Assembly (NCBI RefSeq): GCF_007679045.1
Contig: NZ_VEFS01000001.1
Span: forward strand, 1,499,278-1,563,277
Source of the DNA: Microbacterium sp. BH-3-3-3
GTDB taxonomy: Bacteria > Actinomycetota > Actinomycetes > Actinomycetales > Microbacteriaceae
Direction: 5' to 3'
Length of the DNA stretch: 64,000 nucleotides
This document shows positions 7,710 through 16,373 of the stretch, piece after piece (positions within the stretch are counted from its first letter, which is position 1; every line of letters begins with the position of its first letter). The notes under the pieces are model-generated. The model searched no databases. It was not told the DNA's origin and saw nothing but the letters and a program-made list of their open reading frames with translations. The translations under genes and the position numbers were made by a program.

Positions 7710-8612
7710 ATGACTTCACGCCGCACCGCACGCCTGGCCACGATCCTCAGTGCTTCCGCCGCCGCCCTCATGCTGACCCTGACCGGTTGCGCCGGGGGAG
7801 CGGCATCCGGAGACGACTCCTCGCGCATCGTGCTCGGAGCCGACGACGGCACCGAGGCGCACTGGACCGTGCTGAAGCAGAAGCTGGCCGACGAGGGCAT
7901 CGACCTCGAGGTCCGCACCATCAACGACGGCGTGCAGCTCAACCAGGGCGTGCAAGACGGCGAGCTCGACGTGAACCTCTTCCAGCACCTCATCTACCTG
8001 TCGCAGTTCAACGTCGAGAACAACGGCTCGCTCGTGCCGGTCGGCGCGACCGCGGTGTACCCGCTCGCGCTGTACTCGGAGCAGTACCGCGACGTGAAAG
8101 ACCTGCCCGAGGGCGCGACCGTGGCGATCCCCAACAACGCCACCAACCTCGCGCGCGGCCTGCTCAACCTGCAGACGGCGGGGCTGCTCACCCTCAAGGA
8201 CGGCGGCAATGCCCTCTCGACCCCGGCCGACATCGAGTCGACGAAGGTGAAGCTGCTGCCCGTCGACACGAACCAGACGGTGACCGCGCTCAAGGACGGC
8301 AGCGCCCAGGCCGCGATCGTCAACAACACGCAGGCGCAGAAGGGCGGGCTCGGCGACGAGCTCATCATCTTCAAGGAAGACCTCGACAACCCGCAGCTCG
8401 CCCCGTACATCAACGCCTTCGTCACGCGCGACGACAAGAAGGACGACCCCCGCTGGGCCAAGCTCGTCGAGGCATACCACTCGCCCGAGGTCGAGGCCGC
8501 GGTCACCGAGCTGAACCAGGGCAACCTGCAGTTCAAGACCGAGTGGACCGGCGCGCAGCTGACCGAGGAGCTCACCAGCCTCGAGGATGCCGTCAAGGCG
8601 CAGAACGGATGA
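7710..8612 (+). CDS. metQ: Methionine ABC transporter substrate-binding lipoprotein (MetQ/NlpA family)
   Basis: 300-aa extracytoplasmic lipoprotein that captures methionine (D/L) for MetNI. The signal peptide ends in a lipobox LTGC with lipidated Cys27. The mature part has the NlpA-family features DGVQLNQGVQDGELDVNLFQH and VAIPNNATNLARGL. Its stop overlaps the ATG of the ATPase gene (ATGA), and the three genes form a canonical metQNI operon. No SAM or T-box riboswitch is apparent upstream; the 160-bp gap to the MFS gene is GC-rich without recognisable structure. Confidence 0.93.
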   Translation: MTSRRTARLATILSASAAALMLTLTGCAGGAASGDDSSRIVLGADDGTEAHWTVLKQKLADEGIDLEVRTINDGVQLNQGVQDGELDVNLFQHLIYLSQFNVENNGSLVPVGATAVYPLALYSEQYRDVKDLPEGATVAIPNNATNLARGLLNLQTAGLLTLKDGGNALSTPADIESTKVKLLPVDTNQTVTALKDGSAQAAIVNNTQAQKGGLGDELIIFKEDLDNPQLAPYINAFVTRDDKKDDPRWAKLVEAYHSPEVEAAVTELNQGNLQFKTEWTGAQLTEELTSLEDAVKAQNG

Positions 8613-9634
8613 CCGCGGTCATCGAGCTGCGGGGGGTCACCAAAAGCTTCCGCACCGATCGCCGCACCTCCACCACCGCCGTCGACGACGTGTCGCTGAC
8701 GGTGGAGGAGGGGTCGATCGTCGGGATCATCGGGTACTCCGGGGCGGGCAAATCGACGCTCGTGCGGCTCCTCAACGGGCTCGAGCAGCCGACGTCGGGC
8801 ACCGTCGAGGTGCTGGGCGTGGATGTGGGGGATGCCAGCGAGTCGACCCTGCGCGACCTGCGGCGCCGCGTGGGCATGATCTTCCAGCAGTTCAACCTCT
8901 TCACCTCGCGCACGGTCGCGGCCAACGTCGCGTACCCGCTGAAGGTGGCGGGGTGGAAGAAGGTCGACCGCGACAAGCGCGTGGCCGAGCTGCTCGACTT
9001 CGTGGGGATCGGCGACAAGGCCAAGCAGTACCCGCGGCGCCTGTCGGGCGGGCAGAAGCAGCGCGTGGGCATCGCGCGGGCGATCGCGACCGACCCGCGC
9101 ATCCTGCTCGCCGACGAGGCGACCAGTGCCCTCGACCCGCAGACCACGGCCGAGGTGCTCGACCTGCTGCGCGAGATCAACCGGCGCCTGGGCATCACGA
9201 TCGTCGTCATCACGCACCAGATCTCGATCGTGCACGAACTGTGCGATCAGGTCGTCGTGATGGACGGCGGCCGCGTCGTCGACAGCGGCGACACCTACCG
9301 CGTGTTCGCGCACCCGCGCGCCGAGCTCACGAAGCGATTCGTGGCGGCCGTCACCCAGGGCGTCCCCTCGGGCGAGGCGCTGACGGCGCTCGCCGCGGGC
9401 GGCGGCGACCTGGTGAGCGTCGAGATCAACGAGTTCTCCAGCGAAGACGTTTCCGCCGTGTTCCACCGCCACGGCGTGCGCCACTCGGTCGTCTACGGCG
9501 GGGTGACCGACGTGCTGGGCCGGCAGCTCGGCACTCTCACCTACCGCGTGCACACCGACGACCTCCCGGCCGTCGTGTCGGAGCTGCGCGCGCACACCGA
9601 CGTCACCGTGCCCGTTCGGGAGGTGACCGCGTGA
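8609..9634 (+). CDS. metN: Methionine ABC transporter ATP-binding protein
   Basis: 341-aa ATPase of the methionine importer. Walker A is GYSGAGKST (42-50), the Q-loop lies in MIFQQFNLF, the signature is LSGGQKQRVG, and Walker B is ILLADEATSALD, followed by the switch His in ITHQ. The C-terminal about 100 residues form a NIL (ACT-like) domain, which in MetN binds methionine and inhibits transport. ATG 8609 overlaps the metQ stop as ATGA. The frame is open upstream through metQ but that is a shadow. The stop overlaps metI. Confidence 0.94.
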   Translation: MTAVIELRGVTKSFRTDRRTSTTAVDDVSLTVEEGSIVGIIGYSGAGKSTLVRLLNGLEQPTSGTVEVLGVDVGDASESTLRDLRRRVGMIFQQFNLFTSRTVAANVAYPLKVAGWKKVDRDKRVAELLDFVGIGDKAKQYPRRLSGGQKQRVGIARAIATDPRILLADEATSALDPQTTAEVLDLLREINRRLGITIVVITHQISIVHELCDQVVVMDGGRVVDSGDTYRVFAHPRAELTKRFVAAVTQGVPSGEALTALAAGGGDLVSVEINEFSSEDVSAVFHRHGVRHSVVYGGVTDVLGRQLGTLTYRVHTDDLPAVVSELRAHTDVTVPVREVTA

Positions 9635-10290
9635 ACAAGTGGGACACCCTCACCCCGGTGCTGCTGCAGTCGATCGGCGAGACCGTCTACATGGTCGCCG
9701 TCTCGCTGGCCATCTCCGGCGTCGCGGGCCTCGCGATCGGGGCGCTGCTGTACGCCACGCGGCCGGGCAACCTCTTCGCCAACCGCGTCGTGTTCTTCGT
9801 CGCGAACCTGGTGATCAACCTCATCCGGCCGATCCCGTTCATCATCTTCCTCACCGCGGTCGCCCCGGTCACCCGTGCCGTGACGGGATCGACCCTCGGG
9901 ACGGATGCCGCGATCGTGCCCATCACGATCATGGCCACGGTCGTGATCGCCCGCGTCGTCGAACAGAACCTCGTGGCCGTTGACCCGGGAACCGTCGAAG
10001 CGGCACGGGCCGTGGGCGCGCGCCGCATCGGCGTGCTGTTCGGCGTCGTCATCCCCGAGGCGCTCGCCCCGCTGATCCTCGGCTACACGTTCATGTTCAT
10101 CGCTGTCGTCGACATGTCGGCGATGGCCGGATACATCGGCGGCGGCGGGCTCGGCAACTTCGCGATCATCTACGGCTACCAGCAGTTCAACCAGCAGGCG
10201 ACGTGGGTGACGGTCGCGATCATCGTCGTCATCGTGCAGGTCGGCCAGCTGATCGGCAACGCTCTGGCGCACCGCATCCTGCGCCGCTGA
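9631..10290 (+). CDS. metI: Methionine ABC transporter permease
   Basis: 219-aa inner-membrane permease with about five membrane segments and the EAA-type coupling loop (GTVEAARAVGARRIGVLFGVVIPEAL) that contacts MetN. The last gene of metQNI, it starts with GTG at 9631 overlapping the metN stop. The GYIGGGGLGNFAIIYGYQQFN segment is typical of MetI. Confidence 0.94.
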   Translation: MNKWDTLTPVLLQSIGETVYMVAVSLAISGVAGLAIGALLYATRPGNLFANRVVFFVANLVINLIRPIPFIIFLTAVAPVTRAVTGSTLGTDAAIVPITIMATVVIARVVEQNLVAVDPGTVEAARAVGARRIGVLFGVVIPEALAPLILGYTFMFIAVVDMSAMAGYIGGGGLGNFAIIYGYQQFNQQATWVTVAIIVVIVQVGQLIGNALAHRILRR

Positions 10291-10343
10291 CGGCGGCGCG
10301 AGCGGGGGTGGCACGGGCGGGCCGCGCGCCCCCGCAGCCCGCC

Positions 10344-10349
10344 TACCCT
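10344..10349 (+). promoter_or_regulatory. Candidate -10 hexamer for a leaderless DoxX-like mRNA
   Basis: TACCCT sits exactly six bases before ATG 10356. The adjacent GGAGG abuts the ATG without spacing and so is unlikely to act as a Shine-Dalgarno. Confidence 0.4.
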
Positions 10350-10355
10350 CGGAGG

Positions 10356-10766
10356 ATGAGCCTCCCCCGCACCTTCGCCCGCTGGCTGCTCGGTGCCGCA
10401 CTCGTCTTCACCGGCACCGCGCACCTGACGTTCGCCCGTGACGACTTCGTCGCTCAGGTGCCGTCATGGCTTCCGCTTCCGGTGGATGTCACGGTCGTGG
10501 CATCGGGCGTCGTCGAGATCGCGCTGGGACTCGCCCTCCTCTTCCTCGGCCGCTGGCGCGTCGCCGTCGGCTGGATCGTCGCGGCCTTCTTCGTCGCGAT
10601 CTTCCCCGGCAACATCGAGCAGTTCGTCCGGGGCACCGACGCCTTCGGCCTCGACACCGACCTCGCCCGCGGCATCCGTCTGCTCTTCCAGCCCCTGCTG
10701 GTCGTCTGGGCGCTCTGGTCGACCGGAGCGTGGAAGGCCTGGCGCACGCGACGTCGAGCCCGCTGA
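10356..10766 (+). CDS. DoxX-like small integral membrane protein
   Basis: 136-aa protein with four predicted membrane segments (about residues 8-25, 45-65, 70-90 and 105-125). It resembles DoxX/MauE-type proteins (FTGTAHLTFARDDF, FPGNIEQF), which have been linked to quinone or redox functions, but no function is proven for this branch. The frame extends upstream into metI; ATG 10356 is chosen for the family N-terminus and the -10-like TACCCT six bases before it. It is followed by a 210-bp gap with a promoter for the next gene. Confidence 0.75.
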   Translation: MSLPRTFARWLLGAALVFTGTAHLTFARDDFVAQVPSWLPLPVDVTVVASGVVEIALGLALLFLGRWRVAVGWIVAAFFVAIFPGNIEQFVRGTDAFGLDTDLARGIRLLFQPLLVVWALWSTGAWKAWRTRRRAR

Positions 10767-10930
10767 GTCGCATCCCGCATCCCGCGCGCGCCCGGTATCG
10801 ATTTCGTCTCGACATTTCCCGCCCACGCATGCTGCATTCGTAATCCGTCCAGGCGCATTCGGCGCGGTCGGTCGAGCTGCATTCCCCTGAATAGACTCGC
10901 GAGGTTGTCTTAATGGGGGAAGGGGAATCC

Positions 10931-10981
10931 ATGCGATTCCGAAAAGCAATGATCCACGCGAACGCGGCGGTGGCCGCATGA
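10931..10981 (+). CDS. Possible 16-residue leader ORF coupled to the DUF2510 gene
   Basis: ATG 10931 encodes MRFRKAMIHANAAVAA and stops at a TGA overlapping the ATG of the next gene (ATGA). A purine-rich GGGGGAAGGGGAA lies right before it, while the downstream gene has no good Shine-Dalgarno of its own. It may be a short leader that delivers ribosomes to the next start, with TAGACT (10892-10897) as a -10 upstream. It could equally be chance. Confidence 0.35.
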   Translation: MRFRKAMIHANAAVAA

Positions 10982-12402
10982 CCGACGCGACCCCGGGCTG
11001 GTACCCCGACACCGAGACCCCCGGTCGCCTGCGCTGGTGGGACGGCCGCCAGTGGACGAACGACTTCACGCCGCTGCCGCCGGCTCCCACCGTGACCACG
11101 ACGCCCCCGCCGGCGACCCGACGCGAAGCGCGCGGCTGGATCTCGCGCGTCCCCACGTGGGGCTGGATCGTCGCCGGCCTCGTGCTGCTCGTCGCCCTCT
11201 GGCTGCTCGCCCCCTTCGTCGGGCTGGTCGCCCTCGTGGTGCTCATCACCGGCATCGTCGCGCTCGCGCGCAACACCCCGACCTGGCTGCGCTTCCGTTC
11301 GCGCTCGAGCGCCGCGATCTGGACCGTCGCCGCCGTCGTCGCGTTCGCCGTCGCGGGCGGCATCACCACGGCCACCTCGCCGAAGGCCGCGACCCCGGTC
11401 GCCCAGGCGGAGCCCGTCGCCACGGCGTCGCAGGAGCCGTCGCCGTCGGCCACGCCCACGGCATCCGCCACCCCCTTCGCCGACGACCAGGCCGCGCTCG
11501 CCGCGTTCGCGGGGCAGGCGGGAACCGTCGCCGACGCCTCGGCCACCACCGACAAGGCCGCGCTCGCGGTGCTCGACACGCTCGCCGTGAAGGGCCGCGC
11601 GCCCAAGACCGGCTACGACCGCGACCAGTTCGGCCAGCGGTGGCTCGACGTCGACCGCAACGGATGCGACACCCGCAACGACATCCTGGGCCGCGACCTG
11701 ACCGACGCCGTGCGCTCGGGCGCCTGCCGCGTGACCGGCGGCACCCTCGCCGACCCCTATACGGGCACGAGCATCGCGTTCGTGCGGGGTCAGGGAACCT
11801 CCGAGCTCGTGCAGATCGACCACGTCGTGGCGCTGTCGGACGCCTGGCAGAAGGGGGCGCAGCAGCTCACCGCCGACCAGCGCGCGAGCTTCGCGAACGA
11901 CCCGCTCAACCTGCTCGCGGTCGACGGATCCGCCAACGCGCAGAAGGGCGACGGCGATGCCGCGACCTGGCTCCCGGCCCAGAAGTCGTACCGCTGCACG
12001 TACGTCGCGGCGCAGATCGCGGTGAAGGCGACCTACGGCCTGTGGGTGACCGAGGCCGAGCGCGACGCCATGAAGCGCGTGCTCGAGAGCTGCCCCGACC
12101 AGGTCGTGCCCACCTCGGCCTTCGCAGCGCCCGCACCCGTTGCGGCGCCCGAGCCCGCCCCGGTCGTCGAGCCGGTCGCCGTCGAGCCCGCGCCGGCCCC
12201 CGCTCCTGCGCAGCCCGCTCCCGCCGAGCCCGCACCCGCTCCGGCGCCGGTCGAGCAGGCGCCGGCTCCGGCTCCGGTCGAGAACGTGTACTACGAGAAC
12301 TGCACGGCCGTGCGCGCGGCAGGCGCCGACCCGATCTACGAGGGTCAGCCCGGCTACAGCCGCAAGCTCGACCGCGACGGCGACGGAGTCGCCTGCGAGT
12401 GA
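10978..12402 (+). CDS. Membrane-anchored DUF2510 / DUF1524 (HNH-like) / Excalibur-domain protein
   Basis: 474-aa modular protein. Residues 1-35 are a DUF2510 domain (GWYPDTETPGRLRWWDGRQWT). Two membrane segments follow at about 60-95 and 118-135, then a Thr/Ala-rich spacer. A DUF1524 nuclease-like domain lies at about 195-375 (QIDHVVALSDAW, FANDPLNLLAV). After a long Ala/Pro linker comes an Excalibur calcium-binding motif at the C-terminus (YENCTAVRAAG and DRDGDGVACE). DUF1524 belongs to the His-Me finger superfamily, so an extracellular nuclease is plausible; not proven. The start overlaps a short upstream ORF. It ends at a bidirectional hairpin terminator. Confidence 0.87.
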   Translation: MTDATPGWYPDTETPGRLRWWDGRQWTNDFTPLPPAPTVTTTPPPATRREARGWISRVPTWGWIVAGLVLLVALWLLAPFVGLVALVVLITGIVALARNTPTWLRFRSRSSAAIWTVAAVVAFAVAGGITTATSPKAATPVAQAEPVATASQEPSPSATPTASATPFADDQAALAAFAGQAGTVADASATTDKAALAVLDTLAVKGRAPKTGYDRDQFGQRWLDVDRNGCDTRNDILGRDLTDAVRSGACRVTGGTLADPYTGTSIAFVRGQGTSELVQIDHVVALSDAWQKGAQQLTADQRASFANDPLNLLAVDGSANAQKGDGDAATWLPAQKSYRCTYVAAQIAVKATYGLWVTEAERDAMKRVLESCPDQVVPTSAFAAPAPVAAPEPAPVVEPVAVEPAPAPAPAQPAPAEPAPAPAPVEQAPAPAPVENVYYENCTAVRAAGADPIYEGQPGYSRKLDRDGDGVACE

Positions 12403-12420
12403 CGCACCCGCCGCTCGCCC

Positions 12421-12481
12421 GTTGAGCGTCCAGAACACGCCGCTCCCTCCGCAGGGACGCGGCGTGTTCTGGACACTCGAC
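12421..12481. terminator. Bidirectional hairpin terminator, repeated family copy A
   Basis: GTTGAGCGTCCAGAACACGCC and its complement ending GGACACTCGAC form a 23-bp stem (two G:U-compatible mismatches) around a short loop, between two convergent genes. The same outer sequence (GAGTGTCCAGAAC/GTTCTGGACACTC) recurs at 14944 and 42268, also between convergent genes. Confidence 0.85.
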
Positions 12482-12546
12482 AAGAGGGCGGGCGGATGCC
12501 GACACCTCGGCCCCGCGCGCAGAGACGGGCCGCGCGAGCCCGGCCC

Positions 12547-13176
12547 TCAGCCCGCGCGCGTCAGCCCGAGGATGCAGCCCTCGACCGCGGCGACGCGCAC
12601 CCGCTGGGTGTCGGCGTGCAGCACGCTCTGGCTCACCGCCCCGACGTGGGCGGCGACGACCGCGCGTGTGAAGAGCGCGGGGTCGATCACGGGGTGCAGG
12701 CCGATCCGCGCGAGGCACTCGACCAGCAGCGGCTGCAGCGTGTCGTGGAAGTGGTCGGTGTGCGCGGTGAGCAGCATCCGGACTTCCTCGTCGTGACGTG
12801 CGCGCGTGATGAGCACCGAGCGGATCGCGTACCACTTCTCCTCGGGCGGGAGCCCCTCGACGACGCCGCGCACGATGTCGTCGAGGGTCGGCTCGTCGCT
12901 GCTGCGGGCGTCGCCGAGCATGTCGCTGAGCAGCTCGAAGACCAGCTCGGCCTGCTGCTCGTAGACCGCGAAGAACACCTCGTCGACCGAGCGGAAGTTC
13001 GAGTAGAACGCCCCGCGGGTGTATCCCGCGCGCCGCGTGATGGCCTCGACGCTCACCGACGTGCTGCCGGTCTCGTCGAATATCGCCTCGGCGGCCGCGA
13101 TCAGCGCCGTGCGGGTGCTGCTGCGGCGTCGCACGGGCTTCGGCGCCTCAGCGGGGGTGGTCGTCACGGGCTCCAC
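12547..13176 (-). CDS. TetR/AcrR-family transcriptional regulator
   Basis: 209-aa repressor with an N-terminal TetR helix-turn-helix at about residues 22-70 (IFDETGSTSVSVEAITRRAGYTRGAFYSNF). The C-terminal ligand domain is unclassified. It starts two bases after the stop of the acetoacetate decarboxylase-like gene, so both are one operon, divergent from a 3-hydroxyacyl-CoA dehydrogenase. It probably controls that divergon through the AT-richer intergenic stretch at 13955-13990. The ligand is unknown, perhaps an acyl-CoA. Confidence 0.85.
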   Translation of the reverse strand: MEPVTTTPAEAPKPVRRRSSTRTALIAAAEAIFDETGSTSVSVEAITRRAGYTRGAFYSNFRSVDEVFFAVYEQQAELVFELLSDMLGDARSSDEPTLDDIVRGVVEGLPPEEKWYAIRSVLITRARHDEEVRMLLTAHTDHFHDTLQPLLVECLARIGLHPVIDPALFTRAVVAAHVGAVSQSVLHADTQRVRVAAVEGCILGLTRAG

Positions 13177-13177
13177 G

Positions 13178-13939
13178 TTACGCAGCAGCGGCGCGGTTCA
13201 CCTCGTCGAGGTAGTCGAAGACCGGGCGGACGGGGGCGAGCGTCAGGTCGGTGACGATGTGCGAGGCGCTGACGATCTCGCGCACGGGGAGGTCGGCCAT
13301 CGGTGCGAGCGCGTGCTCGAACAGCTGCAGGCGGGCGGGTCCGGTCCACGCCTCCTTCACGACGATGTCGGTGATCTCGGTGCGCACGAGGTGGGCCGCG
13401 CGCATGCCCTGGGTGAATACGTCGGGCACGAGCTTGACCATGAAGGTCGGCACGGTGATCTGCGCCTTCGCCTCGTCGAGGTCGAGCGGCTCCCACTTGT
13501 AGCCCATGGTCGCGGTGGCCACGCGCTCGCTGCCGCGATCGAGGGTGCCGACGAGGGCGCCCTGGTCGACGCGCAGGTCGGGGGTGCCGGTCACCTTCGG
13601 GTAGGCGCTGAGCTCACGCCCCGACACGGTGGCGGCGAAGTTGTCGAGGTACATCGCGTGCAGGTACTCGCCGCGCTCTCCGTCGAGGGTGACGGGGATC
13701 GCCTGACCCGACTCGACGTACGGGCCGTAGCCGTCGACCTCGCCCATCTTCATGACCTCGAAGCGCACGAGCGGCTCGTCGATCTCGAGGGGCTCCGGAA
13801 CCACGGCGCGCAACGCGTCGGCATCCGTTCGATAGACGACGTTGAAGTACTCGCGGTCGATGAAGCGCGTGACCCGCAGCGGGTAGACGGGGGCGGTCAG
13901 CGGCGTGGTGCCGCGGCGGAGCATCTCGAGGGGGTTCAT
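13178..13939 (-). CDS. Acetoacetate decarboxylase-family protein
   Basis: 253-aa ADC-fold enzyme. In acetoacetate decarboxylase a buried lysine forms a Schiff base with the 3-oxo acid and releases CO2 and acetone. The conserved active-site segment is visible as GRELSAYPKVTGTP, and FEVMKMGEVDGYGPYVE matches the family. Many homologues handle other 3-oxo acids or act as aldolases, so the substrate is open. Its neighbours, a divergent 3-hydroxyacyl-CoA dehydrogenase and a co-transcribed TetR gene, point to 3-hydroxy/3-oxo acid catabolism. AGGTGATG precedes the ATG. Confidence 0.85.
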   Translation of the reverse strand: MNPLEMLRRGTTPLTAPVYPLRVTRFIDREYFNVVYRTDADALRAVVPEPLEIDEPLVRFEVMKMGEVDGYGPYVESGQAIPVTLDGERGEYLHAMYLDNFAATVSGRELSAYPKVTGTPDLRVDQGALVGTLDRGSERVATATMGYKWEPLDLDEAKAQITVPTFMVKLVPDVFTQGMRAAHLVRTEITDIVVKEAWTGPARLQLFEHALAPMADLPVREIVSASHIVTDLTLAPVRPVFDYLDEVNRAAAA

Positions 13940-13954
13940 CGGTCATCACCTGTT

Positions 13955-13990
13955 CAGTACGAAGTGTATTAAGTACAGTGTGTATCGAGA
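13955..13990. promoter_or_regulatory. Candidate operator/promoter in the ADC-hydroxyacyl-CoA dehydrogenase divergon
   Basis: An unusually AT-rich stretch holds GTAC-N12-GTAC (13957-13976) and direct repeats AGTGTAT / AGTGTGTAT. It lies between two divergent starts and is the natural place for the co-encoded TetR protein to bind. Confidence 0.4.
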
Positions 13991-14036
13991 GGTTCGCATC
14001 CGCAAGGCGACCCTCTGCTCCACGAGAGGAAACGAC

Positions 14037-14921
14037 ATGAGCGTCCAGCTGCCCCAGAACATCGACACCCGACCCGTCACCGTGATCGGGGGTGGCACGC
14101 TCGGTCGTCGCATCGCGCTGATGTTCGCCAGCGGAGGGGCCGACGTGCGCATCTTCGATCTCGCGGATGCCGTGCGCTCCGCCGCCGTCGCCTACGTCGA
14201 AGAGACGCTGCCCTCGGTGGTGGCCGCCCGCAAGGGGGCCGTCGCCGGCACCGTGCAGGGCGCCGATGAGTTGGCATCCGCCGTCTCCGACGCCTGGCTC
14301 GTCGTCGAGGCCGTACCCGAGCGCATCGAGCTGAAGACGTCGGTGTTCGGCGACCTCGACCGCCTCGCGCCGGCGGATGCCATCCTCGCCAGCAACTCGT
14401 CGTCGTTCGCGTCACGCCTGATGATCGACCGGGTCTCGACGCCCGAGCGCGTGCTCAACATGCACTTCTACATGCCGCCGCAGCAGAACGCGGTCGACCT
14501 CATGAGCGACGGCCAGACCGCGCCGGAGGCCATCGCCTTCCTGCAGGAGCAGCTCCCGCACTTCGGGGTCTTCCCGTTCGTCGCCCGCCAGGAGTCGACC
14601 GGCTTCATCTTCAACCGCATCTGGGCGGCCATCAAGCGCGAGGCCCTCGCTGTCGTCGCCGACGGCGTCTCGACCCCCGAAGACGTCGACGCGATGTGGC
14701 GGGTCAACTCCGGCGCCCCGGCGGGCCCGTTCCAGATGATGGACCAGGTCGGCCTCGACGTCGTGCTCGACATCGAGCAGCACTACGCCGACGAGAACCC
14801 GCACCTGCCCGAGGGTCCGCGCGAGCTGTTGAAGGGCTACGTGGATGCCGGGAACCTCGGCGTGAAGTCGGGTCGCGGTTTCTACGACTACAGCGAGGAG
14901 CCCGCCGCGGTCGCCGCCTGA
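14037..14921 (+). CDS. 3-hydroxyacyl-CoA dehydrogenase family protein
   Basis: 294-aa NAD-dependent dehydrogenase. The Rossmann motif is VIGGGTLGRRIALMFASGG (from residue 16), the catalytic region is ASNSSSFASRLM, NMHFYMPPQQN carries the family His, and the C-terminal helical domain contains FIFNRIWAAIKREAL and GPFQMMDQVGLDVVLDI. The length fits 3-hydroxybutyryl-CoA dehydrogenase. The frame is open upstream, but ATG 14037 has GAGAGGA eight bases ahead. It is divergent from the ADC/TetR operon, suggesting oxidation of a 3-hydroxyacyl compound to a 3-oxo product. It ends at a copy of the bidirectional terminator family. Confidence 0.88.
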   Translation: MSVQLPQNIDTRPVTVIGGGTLGRRIALMFASGGADVRIFDLADAVRSAAVAYVEETLPSVVAARKGAVAGTVQGADELASAVSDAWLVVEAVPERIELKTSVFGDLDRLAPADAILASNSSSFASRLMIDRVSTPERVLNMHFYMPPQQNAVDLMSDGQTAPEAIAFLQEQLPHFGVFPFVARQESTGFIFNRIWAAIKREALAVVADGVSTPEDVDAMWRVNSGAPAGPFQMMDQVGLDVVLDIEQHYADENPHLPEGPRELLKGYVDAGNLGVKSGRGFYDYSEEPAAVAA

Positions 14922-14941
14922 TCCGCGCCCCACTTTCCCCC

Positions 14942-14997
14942 TCGAGTGCCAAGACACCCGGACGATTTTCGAATCCGTCCGGGTGTTTTGGACACTC
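14942..14997. terminator. Bidirectional hairpin terminator, repeated family copy B
   Basis: GAGTGCCAAGACACCCGGACGA (14944-14965) pairs with TCCGTCCGGGTGTTTTGGACACTC (14974-14997), a near-perfect 22-bp stem between convergent genes. The outer GAGTG-CCAA-ACAC matches the copies at 12421 and 42268 while the inner stem differs. Confidence 0.88.
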
Positions 14998-15047
14998 AGT
15001 GTGGGTGCGCGGGCCCGGCGCGACGTGCCGGGTGCCCGAGCGGGGCG

Positions 15048-16373
15048 TCAGCCGCGCGCGGCCTCGGCCTGCAGCACCTCGACCAGCACGTCGAGGCCGC
15101 GGTGGGCGTCGGCATCGCCGATCACGGCGGGCGGCACGACGTGCACGCGGTTGTCGGCGGTGAAGCCAAGCACGCCCTTCTCGAGCATCGCGGCCTTGAT
15201 CGCCCCGATGCGCGCGGCGGGCAGCGGCTCGCGCGTGGCCTGGTCGGCGACGAGCTCGACGGCCCAGAACACGCCGCGGCCGCGCACTTCGCCCACCAGC
15301 GGTGAGTCTTCGGTGAGCTGCCGCAGGCGCGGGCCGATGACCTCCTCGCCGATGCGGCGGGCGTTCTCGATCACGCCCTCGTCGGCCATCGCCTGCTGGG
15401 CGGCGACGATGGAGGCCGCAGCCAGCGGGTGACCCGAGTACGTCAAGCCACCGGGGAACACGCGGTCGTCGAACGTCGAGGCCACGGCATCCGAGATCGC
15501 CACTCCCCCCACGGGGACGTACCCCGAGTTCACGCCCTTCGCGAAGGTGATCAGGTCGGGCCGCACGTCGAACGCGTCGAACGCGAACCACTCACCCGTG
15601 CGGGCGAAGCCGGCCATCACCTCGTCGAGGATGAGCAGGATGCCGTAGCGGTCGGCGATCGCGCGGACGCCCTCGAGGTATCCGGGCGGCGGCACGAGCA
15701 CACCGGCGGTGCCGGGGATCGTCTCGAACAGGAACGCCGCGATCGTGTCGGGACCCTCGGCCTGCACGGTGCGCTCGAGGTGGCGCAGAGCGCGCTCGCA
15801 CTCCTGCTCGGGGGTCTCAGCCCAGAACTCCGACCGGTAGAGGTAGGGGCCGAACACGTGCACGTGGCCGCGCGAGTACTCGTTCGGAATGCGGCGCCAG
15901 TCGCCGGTCGCCACGATCGCCGACCCGGTGTTGCCGTGGTACGAGCGGTAGTGCGACACGACCTTGTCGCGGCCCGTGGTCAGGCGGGCCATGCGGATGG
16001 CGTTCTCGTTGGCATCCGCCCCGCCATTGGTGAAGAAGACCTTCGAGAACCCCTCGGGGGTCCGCTCGAGGATCAGTTCGGCCGCGTGCGCGCGCGTCTC
16101 GTTGGCGTGCGCGGGGGCGACGGTGGTCAGCTGCGCCGCCTGCTCCTGGATCGCGGCGACGACCCGCGGATGCTGGTGACCGATGTTGACGTTGACGAGC
16201 TGGCTCGAGAAGTCGAGGTACCGGCGGCCGTCGGCGTCCCACACCTCGACGCCCGAGCCGCCCGCGAGGGGGAGCGGGGCGAGGGTGCGCTGGGCCGACC
16301 ACGAGTGGAAGACGCTCGTGCGGTCGCGCTCGCTGATCTCGGCGTTGCGGGTCGTGGTGAGAGGAGTCGACAT
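15048..16373 (-). CDS. Class III (omega) aminotransferase
   Basis: 441-aa PLP enzyme of aminotransferase fold type I, class III. Seen in order: SQLVNVNIGHQHP, VFFTNGGADANENAIRMAR, SHYRSYHGNTGSA, LILDEVMAGFARTG and the PLP lysine in ITFAKGVNSGYVPVGG. Family members transfer omega-amino groups (beta-alanine, GABA, putrescine) or alpha-amines to pyruvate. The frame runs open for another 3 kb upstream, which is not coding; MSTPLTTTRNAE at 16373 starts the family domain, with CACACT six bases ahead as a -10. It is divergent from a PucR regulator and close to methylmalonate-semialdehyde dehydrogenase, consistent with beta-alanine or amine degradation. Confidence 0.88.
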   Translation of the reverse strand: MSTPLTTTRNAEISERDRTSVFHSWSAQRTLAPLPLAGGSGVEVWDADGRRYLDFSSQLVNVNIGHQHPRVVAAIQEQAAQLTTVAPAHANETRAHAAELILERTPEGFSKVFFTNGGADANENAIRMARLTTGRDKVVSHYRSYHGNTGSAIVATGDWRRIPNEYSRGHVHVFGPYLYRSEFWAETPEQECERALRHLERTVQAEGPDTIAAFLFETIPGTAGVLVPPPGYLEGVRAIADRYGILLILDEVMAGFARTGEWFAFDAFDVRPDLITFAKGVNSGYVPVGGVAISDAVASTFDDRVFPGGLTYSGHPLAAASIVAAQQAMADEGVIENARRIGEEVIGPRLRQLTEDSPLVGEVRGRGVFWAVELVADQATREPLPAARIGAIKAAMLEKGVLGFTADNRVHVVPPAVIGDADAHRGLDVLVEVLQAEAARG

